DNA from: Amycolatopsis marina
Lineage (GTDB): Bacteria; Actinomycetota; Actinomycetes; Mycobacteriales; Pseudonocardiaceae
DNA length: 64,000 nucleotides
Direction: 5' to 3'
Assembly: GCF_900111885.1 (NCBI RefSeq)
Contig: NZ_FOKG01000015.1
Location: 94,800-158,799 of the forward strand
The notes under the pieces were generated by a model that was not told where the DNA came from, searched no databases, and was given only the letters and a program-made list of their open reading frames with translations. A program made the translations under genes and the position numbers. Shown here piece by piece: positions 40,311-48,274 of this stretch. How positions within the stretch are numbered: the stretch's first letter is position 1; the number at the start of each line of letters is the position of its first letter.

Positions 40311-41855
40311 CTAGTCGCTGCCCAGGGTCACGTCGACGGTGAGCGGCCGTCCCTGGCGGACGATCCGGACCGGGACCACATCGCCGATCTCGTGCTGGCG
40401 GATCGCGACGGTGAGTTCGGCGGCGTTGCGGACCGTCCGGTCCCCGACCTTGGTCACCACGTCGCCCTCGGCGATCCCGGCCCTGTCCGCCGGACCACCC
40501 TCTGCCACGTTCTGGATCTGCGCGCCCTCGGAGGTGTTCGCCGCGACCGAGGCGGCATTGACACCGATGTCCGGGTGCTTGACCTGCCCGTCGCGGATCA
40601 GCGACTCGGCGATCTTGATCGCCTGGTCCACCGGGATGGCGAAGCCGAGCCCGATGCTGCCGCCCTCGCCCTCGGCGCCGCCGACCGTCCTGATCAGCGA
40701 GTTGATCCCGACCAGCGCACCGGTCGCGTCCACCAGCGCACCGCCGGAGTTGCCCGGGTTGATCGCGGCGTCGGTCTGGATCGCGTCGTAGGTCACCGGC
40801 GGGTCCCCGTTCTCCCCAGGAGCGGTGACCGGCCGGTTCAGCGCACTGACGATGCCCTCGGTCACCGTGTTCTCCAACCCGAACGGCGAACCGACGGCGA
40901 TCACGGTGTCCCCGGCGGCGAGCTCACTCGACGAGCCGATCTCGATGACGATCGGGTTCGACACGGCGACCTTGATCACCGCGAGATCCGTCTTCGGATC
41001 GAGACCGACGATCTGTGCGCTGCCCCTGGTCCCGTCGGTGAACACCGCCGTGATCTCCGCCTCCTCGTCCTCCGCGGCCAGCGCGACGACGTGGTTGTTG
41101 GTGAGGACATAGCCCTCGGGGTCGATGACGACGCCGGAACCGACGCCACCGGACTGCCCGGCCTTCACCTCGATCGAGACGACGGCGGGCGCGACCCTGC
41201 GGGTGATCTCGGCGATCGAACCGGCAGGACGCTCCTTGCCCGCCTGCGCCTCGGCGATGTTGAGTTCGCCGGTCAGCGAGTTCCCCGCACTGGCCAGCCC
41301 CCAGCCGACGAGACCGCCTGCGGCGCCGACCAGCAGCGCCACGACACCGAGCAGGGCCAGCGCACGCGGCTTGACCCGCCTGCCGAAGAGCACCTCGGGC
41401 AGGCTGAGCAGCGCGCCGGACGGACGCTTCTCCGCACCGGCCGACGCCTCCTCGGCCTGCACAGCCGGGCGGCCGAGCACGGCACCGGCGCCAGGATCCC
41501 GCCACGGATCCGCGGGTTCCGCCCAGAGGGGATCCTCGGGGTCCTCCGCAGTGGTGCCGTTGCCGTCGTTCGGACGCTGGAGCACGACCCCGTCCGCGCC
41601 GGGAGGACGACGGAAGGCCTCGGCGAGAGACTCGGGTGGTGGCGGCGCCAGGGTCACGCCGTTGCCCGTCGAACCGTCGCGTCGCGGCCCGGAGTCCGGG
41701 GCGTAGAGCTTGTCGAACGCCCCCGTCACACCCTGTGGCCTGCCGAAGGTGGCGGCCTGGGCGGGATCGACCGCGGGGCGCTGCACGGGCCGGGGGCCGA
41801 GTCGGTTTTCCCGCACGCCGGGGTGCTCCTGGTCCGAGTTCGGCTGGTTCATCAT
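40311..41855 (-). CDS. htrA: HtrA/DegP-type membrane serine protease with PDZ domain
   Basis: 514 residues (double ATG at 41852/41855). A cytoplasmic disordered part of about 165 residues precedes one membrane helix (ALALLGVVALLVGAAGGLVGW). The protease domain has the complete triad (His in VLTNNHVVALA, Asp in PKTDLAVIKVA, Ser in NPGNSGGALVD) and a C-terminal PDZ domain (IQNVAEGGPADRAGIAEGD). It is the envelope-stress protease next to sigE-rseA. The N-terminal proline-rich cytoplasmic part is long, as in mycobacterial HtrA. Confidence 0.93.
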   Translation of the reverse strand: MMNQPNSDQEHPGVRENRLGPRPVQRPAVDPAQAATFGRPQGVTGAFDKLYAPDSGPRRDGSTGNGVTLAPPPPESLAEAFRRPPGADGVVLQRPNDGNGTTAEDPEDPLWAEPADPWRDPGAGAVLGRPAVQAEEASAGAEKRPSGALLSLPEVLFGRRVKPRALALLGVVALLVGAAGGLVGWGLASAGNSLTGELNIAEAQAGKERPAGSIAEITRRVAPAVVSIEVKAGQSGGVGSGVVIDPEGYVLTNNHVVALAAEDEEAEITAVFTDGTRGSAQIVGLDPKTDLAVIKVAVSNPIVIEIGSSSELAAGDTVIAVGSPFGLENTVTEGIVSALNRPVTAPGENGDPPVTYDAIQTDAAINPGNSGGALVDATGALVGINSLIRTVGGAEGEGGSIGLGFAIPVDQAIKIAESLIRDGQVKHPDIGVNAASVAANTSEGAQIQNVAEGGPADRAGIAEGDVVTKVGDRTVRNAAELTVAIRQHEIGDVVPVRIVRQGRPLTVDVTLGSD

Positions 41856-42017
41856 TCCCCGAGCTGAGTAGTGCCTCTCACGCCGAGCGCCCGGCGTCCG
41901 ATCGGTTTCCCGGCATGACGATACGCCGGGCTCCACGCCGCGGTTCCCAGACGCCCTGTCCGAAAACCGAGTCTGCCCTCACCCCGGTGAAGTAGGCGTT
42001 GTGCGCGACCGCAGCGG

Positions 42018-42707
42018 TCAGGGTCTGCCGACGAGCAGGTCGTCGGCAGGAGCCGGTGTGGTCGTCGTGGTGGCGGGGGCACTCGTGGGCACCGAAGCAG
42101 CACCACCGAGCTGTGCGCGCACACCGGCAGGGGGCAGCTGACCACTCGGCTCACGGGGCACCTCAGCGCTGTTCGCGCCCGAAGTCGCGACGAGCGCGAG
42201 CGCGCTCAGCACGAGACCGGACACGACCACGCCTGCGCCCTGCGCGGCCCTGCGCCGCGTCCCGCCGGTGTTGAGCCTGCTTCCGCCGCCGAGCACGTTC
42301 GGTGAGTTTCCCAACGGTGCCACCTGGCCGAGCGGAGCCGTGCCACCCAGCATCGAAGGGGAAACGGCACCCCGAAGCCCGGCGACCCGATCAGGGCGCT
42401 GGATCGTCACCAACTGCCCGTCCTCGGTCATCGCCAGGTTGTCCGGCGAGGTGGAGAGTTCGGTGTCCTGCGGGATGGACCGCAGGCTGGCGAGGAAGCC
42501 TGCCGACATCGACGGAGCATGGGCGGTCTGGACCGCGGACCGCGCCTGCCGTTGCGCGGCAACGTCGGCAGCGCAGCCCGGGCAGCGGGCGATGTGGGAC
42601 GCGGCACGCTCGTGCGCCGCGATGGACAGCTCCTGGTCGACGAAGGCGACCACGGCGTCCGGCAGAAGATGCGACTCGGGAAGACCCCAGCCACGGAGTT
42701 CGCTCAT
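42018..42707 (-). CDS. rseA: Zinc-finger anti-sigma factor RseA
   Basis: 229 residues. Near the N-terminus is the ZAS motif HIARCPGCAADV (His-x3-Cys-x2-Cys), the zinc site used by anti-sigma factors to bind an ECF sigma. A linker then leads to one membrane helix (GAGVVVSGLVLSALALVATSG) and a Pro/Thr-rich outside tail. Its ATG at 42707 overlaps the sigE stop (ATGA), so the two are translated together. It should hold SigE inactive until envelope stress. The order sigE-rseA-htrA repeats M. tuberculosis. Confidence 0.92.
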   Translation of the reverse strand: MSELRGWGLPESHLLPDAVVAFVDQELSIAAHERAASHIARCPGCAADVAAQRQARSAVQTAHAPSMSAGFLASLRSIPQDTELSTSPDNLAMTEDGQLVTIQRPDRVAGLRGAVSPSMLGGTAPLGQVAPLGNSPNVLGGGSRLNTGGTRRRAAQGAGVVVSGLVLSALALVATSGANSAEVPREPSGQLPPAGVRAQLGGAASVPTSAPATTTTTPAPADDLLVGRP

Positions 42708-43354
42708 ACCCGCACCTCCGACTCCTGTTTGAGCGCCCTGCGGCGCTCCAGGGAGGCGCGCAACGCCTGACGACCACGGTGGATCCTGCTCCGGACGGTG
42801 CCCAGTTTGACACCGAGAGTGGCGCCGATCTCCTCGTAGGACAGGCCCTCCACATCGCAGAGGACCACGGCGGCACGGAACTCCGGCGGCAACTCGTCGA
42901 GCGCTGCCTGCAGGTCCGGGTCGAGATGCGTCTCAGAGTAGACCTGTTCCGGGCTCGGATCGTCACCGATGATGCGATCGGTGTCCTCCGGCAGCCCCTC
43001 CATCCGCACCCGCGAACGACGGCGAGCCATGTCGAGGAAGAGATTCGTGGTGATCCGGTGCAGCCAGCCCTCGAAGGTCCCCGGCTTGTAGGAGGCCAGT
43101 GACCGGAAGACCCGGATGAAGGTCTCCTGCGTGAGGTCCTCGGCGTCGTGGGTGTTTCCGGACAGGCGGTAAGCGAGCCGGTAGACGCGGTCCGCGTGCT
43201 CACGCACGACCTCGTCCCAGGACGGTGGCGTCCACGCCACCTCCCCATGGTCACCAGCGGTGCTCATGGTGCTCGTTACGCCGACAAGGGCGGGCTCGGC
43301 CTGCGGTTGCGCGGGCATCGGGGTCTTCTGCATCTGCGGTGAAGGCACCTCCAT
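42704..43354 (-). CDS. sigE: ECF sigma factor SigE
   Basis: 216 residues from the ATG at 43354, with GGGAGA nine bases upstream. A short unconserved N-terminus precedes sigma region 2 (about 47-115: ADRVYRLAYRLSGNTHDAED then LTQETFIRVFRSL) and region 4 (about 150-205: LPPEFRAAVVLCDVEGLSYE then IGATLGVKLGTVRSRIHRGR). It is very close to mycobacterial SigE. A promoter of the type it would recognise lies upstream at 43381-43406, so it probably activates its own gene. Alternative start: TTG at 43369. Confidence 0.95.
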   Translation of the reverse strand: MEVPSPQMQKTPMPAQPQAEPALVGVTSTMSTAGDHGEVAWTPPSWDEVVREHADRVYRLAYRLSGNTHDAEDLTQETFIRVFRSLASYKPGTFEGWLHRITTNLFLDMARRRSRVRMEGLPEDTDRIIGDDPSPEQVYSETHLDPDLQAALDELPPEFRAAVVLCDVEGLSYEEIGATLGVKLGTVRSRIHRGRQALRASLERRRALKQESEVRV

Positions 43355-43380
43355 CGGGCTTTCTCCCAACTACTCCACCC

Positions 43381-43406
43381 AACGCGGGTCCGAGGTCGTG
43401 TGTTCC
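43381..43406 (-). promoter_or_regulatory. SigE-type promoter before sigE
   Basis: Reading the minus strand, GGAAC (43406-43402) and CGTT (43384-43381) are 17 bp apart, the layout of ECF SigE promoters (GGAAC-N16/17-CGTT). It lies 26 bp before the sigE start. This fits autoregulation by SigE. Confidence 0.65.
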
Positions 43407-43542
43407 CACTGACGAGACTCAGTCTCGTCCGTCTCCTTATGGTTCTAGTGAGACAGCGCTGAGAGGAGCCTGAGAGTGTGCGGCGGCAAACGCCGACTTC
43501 ACACGCAGGCCAGGCGGCTCGCATGGTCGCCGCCACGGCGGA

Positions 43543-44142
43543 TCATCGCGACGGGCCGATTCCCTCGATCATCGTGTTCACCAGCGAGGCGGCGAAGGCC
43601 TTGGCGCTGTCGGGATCGTCATCCGGGCCGGTGAAATGCGCGAGGAACGCCCGCTGGAAGCACGCGCCGAGCAGCATGGCCGCGGCCGCGTCGACATCGG
43701 TCTTCTCGGCCACCTCGCCTCGCTCACGACAGTCGGCCAGATAGCCGGACAGCGCCCGCACGACCAGATGAGGCCCCACTTCCCGTGCGGCGAGGTCGGC
43801 GCGATGAGCCGCGAGCAGGTCGGGCTCGGCGAACAGCGACGCGGCCATCGGAAAACCCTGCCGGTAGAAGCGGACGGCGGCCACCGCGACGTCTCGCAGC
43901 GCGGTGGCCAGATCGTCCTGGTCGCCGCGGTCGTGCAGCCTGCGCAGTGCTGCGCCGAGATCCCCCTGCGCCCGCTCGGCCAGCACCGCGACGAACAAGT
44001 CCGTCTTGCTGTCGAAATGTTTGTACAGCGTGCCCTCGGAGTATCCGGCGGCCTTGGCGATCTCTTTGGTCGTGGCCCGCGCCAGGCCCCGGTCGCCGAT
44101 CAACTCGGCGGCCGCGTCAAGGATTTTGTCTCGCGTGGACAC
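43543..44142 (-). CDS. TetR-family regulator in an operon with SGNH hydrolase
   Basis: 199 residues. The HTH is near the N-terminus (ARATTKEIAKAAGYSEGTLYKHFDSKTDLF, residues 21-50, shown in parts), followed by the helical ligand domain. The GTG at 44142 (VSTRDKILDAA) follows GGGAGAAG; the 10-residue extension to 44172 is not preferred. It follows the SGNH hydrolase gene 53 bp later on the same strand, so it is probably co-transcribed. An operator-like palindrome upstream of the hydrolase suggests autoregulation of both. Confidence 0.85.
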   Translation of the reverse strand: MSTRDKILDAAAELIGDRGLARATTKEIAKAAGYSEGTLYKHFDSKTDLFVAVLAERAQGDLGAALRRLHDRGDQDDLATALRDVAVAAVRFYRQGFPMAASLFAEPDLLAAHRADLAAREVGPHLVVRALSGYLADCRERGEVAEKTDVDAAAAMLLGACFQRAFLAHFTGPDDDPDSAKAFAASLVNTMIEGIGPSR

Positions 44143-44195
44143 GACTTCTCCCTTCACGAGCGTATCGACCAAGCGGCGAGCGGGTGCACACTAAC

Positions 44196-45032
44196 CTACG
44201 GGGTGCGTAGCCAGTGCTCGGCGAGGTCGGCCGCCATCGCCGCGCCCCTGTCGTTGAGGTGCACGCCGTCGACCAGCACGGTGTAGCCGTTGCCGCGGCC
44301 GATCTCATCCCAACTCTGGCCCAGGTAGTAGTGCCGGGCGCCGGCTACGGCCGCCGACGCGAGCGAGAACTCGGACGGTGTTGAGCCGCCCTCCGCGCGG
44401 ATCGTCGTGCGCAGTGTCTCGTTGAGCGGCAGATAGGTGGCGCCATGCGTGGCGGCGACCTCCGCGATGACCTCGTTGAACCGCGCGAGCCGCAGATTCG
44501 GCTCGTCGTCGAGATCCTCACCGATCGGCTGCAGCGAATAGAACGCCACCTTGGCGTCGGTCTCGTCGTTCAGCCGCCGCGCCATGGCGTCCAGGTCTTC
44601 CCGGTAACCAATGAGGTCGGATTCGACGTCCCCGGCGTCAAGGACGTTGTTGGTGCCAACCAGGATCGCCACCGCATCCGGCTTGACCGCGATGATCTCG
44701 TCCGTCCGGGCGAGCAGATCGGCACTGGTGTGGCCATTGACACCCGCGTTGACGAACTGATGTCCGCCCATTCGCTGACGCAGCACGGAAACAAAGTCGG
44801 CAGAGCCGATCCCGTGCACGGAACTGGCCCCGGCCACCACGACGACCGGCCCGCCGCCGCTGCTGCCGCCGGCATCGAGGAACTCCGCCGGGGTCAACTC
44901 AGCGTCGCGAAGGAACGTCAGATAGGCCAGCGGGGCCAGCACCGCAAGGACGGCCAGTACGGGCGTGAGCGTCCAGAGCAGGACACGGCGCAGTCCGCCG
45001 CGGGATACGACGGTGGAACTTGGCGTCGACAT
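44196..45032 (-). CDS. SGNH/GDSL-type hydrolase, membrane anchored
   Basis: 278 residues. An N-terminal membrane helix (VLLWTLTPVLAVLAVLAPLAYL) sends the enzyme outside. The SGNH blocks are GASSVHGIG (Ser), NAGVNGHTSAD (Gly), VGTNNVLD (Asn) and DGVHLNDRGA (Asp and His), so the catalytic set is complete. Such lipases/esterases or acyl-hydrolases act on lipids or acylated sugars at the wall. ATG at 45032. The TetR gene follows, and a palindrome AAGTGAGTGCTCACTT lies upstream at 45080-45095. Confidence 0.88.
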   Translation of the reverse strand: MSTPSSTVVSRGGLRRVLLWTLTPVLAVLAVLAPLAYLTFLRDAELTPAEFLDAGGSSGGGPVVVVAGASSVHGIGSADFVSVLRQRMGGHQFVNAGVNGHTSADLLARTDEIIAVKPDAVAILVGTNNVLDAGDVESDLIGYREDLDAMARRLNDETDAKVAFYSLQPIGEDLDDEPNLRLARFNEVIAEVAATHGATYLPLNETLRTTIRAEGGSTPSEFSLASAAVAGARHYYLGQSWDEIGRGNGYTVLVDGVHLNDRGAAMAADLAEHWLRTP

Positions 45033-45066
45033 GAAAGCCCTTCAATCCGAGTTAGTGGGTACATAC

Positions 45067-45095
45067 TCACTCCCAAGGTAAGTGAGTGCTCACTT
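45067..45095. promoter_or_regulatory. TetR-type operator upstream of SGNH gene
   Basis: AAGTGAGTGCTCACTT (45080-45095) is an almost perfect palindrome, and an overlapping longer inverted repeat pairs CTCACTCCC.. with ..AAGTGAG (45066-45087). TetR proteins of the AcrR type often bind such TGAGTG/CACTCA sites. It probably controls the SGNH-TetR operon, and may touch the methyltransferase on the other side. Confidence 0.55.
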
Positions 45096-45106
45096 CCTGG
45101 CAAGTC

Positions 45107-45209
45107 CGGTCACCAACGAACGGTGCCGGTCGCACAGCACCCACGGCCTCACACGCCGGCCAGGCTCACAGCGCTCATTGCACGGTCACCAACGAACGGT
45201 GCCGGTCGC
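45107..45209. repeat. 27-bp direct repeat in the methyltransferase promoter region
   Basis: CGGTCACCAACGAACGGTGC.. is present identically at 45107-45133 and 45183-45209, 76 bp apart, just before the GTG at 45225. It is either a duplicated promoter or two binding sites. Confidence 0.8.
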
Positions 45210-45224
45210 GCTAGTCTCTTGCCC

Positions 45225-45878
45225 GTGACCTCCGAGACCCACACCACTGGTTCGGCCGGACTGGGTGACCTGATCGAGGGTTTCCTGCCCGAGGACGATC
45301 CGCTCACTGCGGCGCGCCTGCGTGCTCAGGAACTCGGATGTCCTTCGGTGGACGCGGCGAGCGGGGCGGCGCTGTGCTTTCTCGCGGCGGCGTTGCAGGC
45401 CAGGGCCGTGGTGGAAATCGGCACCGGAGGCGGGGTGAGTGGCCTGCATCTGCTCAGGGGCATGACACCGGACGGAATCCTCACCTCCATCGACATCGAG
45501 CCCGAGTACCACCGGGCCGCCAGGACGACGTTCTCGGGCGCCGGATTCGCTCCTGGACGCACGCGGCTGATCATGGGCCGTGCGCTGGACGTGCTGCCCA
45601 GGCTGACGACGGGCGGGTACGACCTGGTGTTCGTGGACGCCGCGCGCGTCGAGTACCCGCTGTACTACGAAAAGGGCGTGCAGTTGCTCCGGCCGGGCGG
45701 GGTCATCGTGTTCCACAACGCGCTCGCCGAAGGGCGACTCGGCGACCAGAGCCGCCGTGACCCCGAGGCCATGGCGCTGCGCGAGGTGGCCCGCGCCGTC
45801 CGCGAGGACGAACGACTGGTCCCCGCGCTGCTGCCCGTCGGGGGCGGCCTGCTGGTGGCAGCGGCGGCCGGGCACTGA
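45225..45878 (+). CDS. SAM-dependent O-methyltransferase (Rv1220c-like)
   Basis: 217 residues, class-I SAM methyltransferase of the O-methyltransferase family 3. It has motif I VVEIGTGGGVSGLHLLRGM (about 65-83), motif II with SIDIEPEYHRAA and motif III GGYDLVFVDAARVEYPLYY, plus LLRPGGVIVFHNAL. Very like Rv1220c, which lies next to sigE in M. tuberculosis. The methyl acceptor is unknown; a catechol or phenolic metabolite would suit the fold. The GTG at 45225 was chosen. The direct repeat before it may set its expression. Confidence 0.88.
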   Translation: MTSETHTTGSAGLGDLIEGFLPEDDPLTAARLRAQELGCPSVDAASGAALCFLAAALQARAVVEIGTGGGVSGLHLLRGMTPDGILTSIDIEPEYHRAARTTFSGAGFAPGRTRLIMGRALDVLPRLTTGGYDLVFVDAARVEYPLYYEKGVQLLRPGGVIVFHNALAEGRLGDQSRRDPEAMALREVARAVREDERLVPALLPVGGGLLVAAAAGH

Positions 45879-45880
45879 CC

Positions 45881-45960
45881 AAGTAAACGCGCGTGCGCCG
45901 AGGGCACACACGTGCGCACAGTGGGCACACACGTGTACATGGAAGGCAAACACGCGGGTT
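45881..45960. repeat. 21-bp tandem repeat with GGGCACACACGTG unit
   Basis: GGGCACACACGTG occurs at 45902-45914 and 45923-45935, 21 bp apart, with related GCAAACACGCG sequence on either side. It fills the gap between convergent methyltransferase and MFS genes. The sequence is coherent as another repeat family. Confidence 0.6.
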
Positions 45961-45982
45961 TGGTCCCTGTCGTACCTGGGAC

Positions 45983-47296
45983 TCACCGGCGTGCGAACAG
46001 CAGCACTCCGAGCCCGGCGAGGCCGAGCCAGCACGCGGTCACGGCGACCAGCGGTCCCCACCCCGCGTGACCGTAAACAGCGGTGCCGACCGTGCCGCCG
46101 ATGCTGCTGCCCAGGTAGTAGGCCAGCGTGTACATCCCGGACACCTGCCCCCTCGCCTGAGCCGGTGCCTCCGCGGCGGCCCAGCCGTTGGCCACCGCGT
46201 GCGCGGCGAAGAAACCTCCGGTGAGCACGACGAAACCCGCCACCACCATGGGCAACGAGTCGGGCAGGGTGAGCGCGGCCCCGGCCACGGTGATCAGCAG
46301 CGCGGCCACCAGCGAGCGAACCCGGCCGAAGCGGCCGACCAGCCTGCCCGCGGTGCCGGAGGAGACGGCCCCCATGGCATAGGCGAGGTACACCAGCGCC
46401 GCGATCGCCGGGCTGAGTTCGAGCGGCGCACCGGTGAGCCGGAATCCGGCCGCGTTGTACAGCGCGACGAACGAGCCCATCGCGAGCAGCGCGACCGAGT
46501 ACTGCACCAGCAGCACCGGCGCTCGCAACGAGGCTCCCATCCCGGCGACCAGGCCGCGCGCGGACGTCGCGCCGTTGTCCGCCCGCTGCCGGGTCGAGCG
46601 CGGCAGCAGGAGCACCGTGAGCAGCGCGCACAGCAGCGCGACCCCGGTGACGGCGCCGAGCGCTCCGCGCCAGCCGAACAGGTCCGTGGTGAACCCGGCC
46701 GCCAGCCTGCCGGTCATCCCGCCGACGGTGTTGCCCGCGATCATCGCGCCGACAGCGGCCGCGACTCCGATCGCATGAGATCGGCGGCGCGTAGCGCCTC
46801 CGTCTGGGTGGCGGTGGGAGACGGGCGGGTGAGATCGGCGGCGCGTAGCGCCTCCGTCTGGGTGGTGGTGGGAGACGGGCGGGCCGAGTTGTTCCGTGAG
46901 GTAAGCGGCCGCGACGCCGGGGAAGCCCGCGATCGCGACGCCCTGCAGCACCCGGAGAACGAGAAACACCGGATAGTTCGGCGCGAACGAGAGCAGCACA
47001 CCCAACGCGACCGACGCGAGCACCGACGTCACGATCACCGGCCGCCTGCCGATCACCTCGGACAGCGCCGCGATCGGCAGCACCGCGAGCGCCAGCGCCC
47101 CGGTCGCGAACCCGATCGACAGGGACGCGCGACCAGGATCGAGGCCGAACTCGGCGGCCAGCTGCGGCAACAGCGGCTGGGGCGCGTACAGCAGGGCGAA
47201 CGAACAGATCCCGGCCGCCGCCACGGCGAGGGTGACTCGCCGCGCCTGCCGCCTGTCTCCGGCCGCGCTCTGCTGCTCCTGCAGTGTCGTCACCAC
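45983..47296 (-). CDS. MFS transporter with a two-unit 18-residue insert
   Basis: About 437 residues from a GTG at 47296. It is a twelve-helix MFS exporter of the YnfM/arabinose-type group (SLSIGFATGALALAVLPIAA, EVIGRRPVI loop). Between helix 4 (AAYLTEQLG) and helix 5 (GVAAAVGAMIAGNTVGG) lies an extra segment: the 18-residue unit PPVSHRHPDGGATRRRSH twice in tandem, coded by 46775-46882. Such a loop usually is short, so the insert probably does not break the fold. It is divergent from a LysR gene at 47345, which likely controls it. Confidence 0.85.
   Translation of the reverse strand: MVTTLQEQQSAAGDRRQARRVTLAVAAAGICSFALLYAPQPLLPQLAAEFGLDPGRASLSIGFATGALALAVLPIAALSEVIGRRPVIVTSVLASVALGVLLSFAPNYPVFLVLRVLQGVAIAGFPGVAAAYLTEQLGPPVSHHHPDGGATRRRSHPPVSHRHPDGGATRRRSHAIGVAAAVGAMIAGNTVGGMTGRLAAGFTTDLFGWRGALGAVTGVALLCALLTVLLLPRSTRQRADNGATSARGLVAGMGASLRAPVLLVQYSVALLAMGSFVALYNAAGFRLTGAPLELSPAIAALVYLAYAMGAVSSGTAGRLVGRFGRVRSLVAALLITVAGAALTLPDSLPMVVAGFVVLTGGFFAAHAVANGWAAAEAPAQARGQVSGMYTLAYYLGSSIGGTVGTAVYGHAGWGPLVAVTACWLGLAGLGVLLFARR
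46775..46882. repeat. Two tandem 54-bp units inserted in frame in the MFS gene
   Basis: Units at 46775-46828 and 46829-46882 differ only at one or two bases (GGTGGCGGTGGG vs GGTGGTGGTGGG and first base). Each encodes 18 residues and keeps frame. The same sequence, in the opposite orientation, lies in the nuclease gene at 13407-13470. Shared stretch includes CCCGTCTCCCACC. Confidence 0.85.
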
Positions 47297-47304
47297 TGAG
47301 AAGT

Positions 47305-47340
47305 TAAGCCGCGCTAACAAATACGTCCAATACGGATAAA
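47305..47340. promoter_or_regulatory. LysR-box region between MFS and LysR genes
   Basis: The gap contains TTAAGCCGCGCTAA (T-N11-A dyad, a LysR box form), and the direct repeat ATACGTCC/ATACGGAT. It serves both divergent promoters. Confidence 0.5.
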
Positions 47341-47344
47341 CGTC

Positions 47345-48265
47345 ATGATTGATTCTGTGATGAATGAATCAGCGGACACCGGCCTCGCCGCGCGACTGGC
47401 ACCGAACCTGGCGGTGCTGCATGCGCTCGCCCAGACCGGGAACGTCACCAAGGCTGCCGAACTCCTCGGGGTTCCACAGCCCACCGTCAGCCGCAGGCTG
47501 GCAGCCCTCGGCACGGCGGTCGGCGCCCCGCTCACCGTGACCGAGGGTCGCGGAGTCCGCCTCACCCGCGCAGGTGAGTTGTTCGCCACGACCGCCACCC
47601 GCACGCTGGGGACGCTGGAACACGGCCTTCGCCAGGTCCGTGAGGAGATCGATCCCGAACTCGGGCACGTCAAGCTGGGGTTTCTGCACCTGCTCGGTCG
47701 TGCGCTGGTTCCCGAACTGCTGCGCGGATTCCGGCAGCGCCATCCCCATGTCCGGTTCAGCCTGATCCAGGGGTCTCGGAAGGACATCCTGGACCAGCTC
47801 ACCCGTGGCGCTGTCGACCTCGCACTCGTCGCTCCGCTGCCGCAGAGCGAGTCGGGCCTGACCGGTTTCGTGCTCGCCGAGCAGGAACTGTTCCTCGCCG
47901 TCCCGGTGGAACACCAGCTCGCGGGCCGGGACCGGGTGGGAATCGCCGAGTTCGCCGATGACGAGTTCGTGTTGCTGGAGTCCGGGTACGGCCTGCGTCA
48001 GATCACCGACGAACTGTGCGCCGAGGCCGGATTCTCGCCCAAGGTCGCGTTCGAGGGCCAGGAGTCGGACACGGTGCGCGGACTGGTCGCCGCCGGGCTC
48101 GGGGTGGCGCTGCTCCCCCGATTCGGCTCCGCGCCACCTGCCGGGGTGGTGGAACTCCCGCTGAGTCCGCGCGTCACCCGCTCGATCGGCCTCGCCTGGC
48201 CGACGCGGCACACGTTGACACCGGCGGTACGGGCTTTCCGGGACTACGTCACAGCGAGGTCGTGA
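47345..48265 (+). CDS. LysR-type transcriptional regulator
   Basis: 306 residues (ATG 47345, or 47360). N-terminal winged HTH (about 20-75: LHALAQTGNVTKAAELLGVP then QPTVSRRLAALG) and the type-2 periplasmic-like effector domain. It is divergent from the MFS transporter with 48 bp between and a LysR-box dyad in the gap, so it probably activates the exporter in response to its substrate. The effector is unknown. Confidence 0.88.
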   Translation: MIDSVMNESADTGLAARLAPNLAVLHALAQTGNVTKAAELLGVPQPTVSRRLAALGTAVGAPLTVTEGRGVRLTRAGELFATTATRTLGTLEHGLRQVREEIDPELGHVKLGFLHLLGRALVPELLRGFRQRHPHVRFSLIQGSRKDILDQLTRGAVDLALVAPLPQSESGLTGFVLAEQELFLAVPVEHQLAGRDRVGIAEFADDEFVLLESGYGLRQITDELCAEAGFSPKVAFEGQESDTVRGLVAAGLGVALLPRFGSAPPAGVVELPLSPRVTRSIGLAWPTRHTLTPAVRAFRDYVTARS

Positions 48266-48274
48266 GCCAGCCCG

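Noticed and set aside
44445..45224. 260-residue N-terminal extension of the methyltransferase
   Set aside because: Antisense to the SGNH hydrolase; family length and GTG at 45225 give a normal protein.
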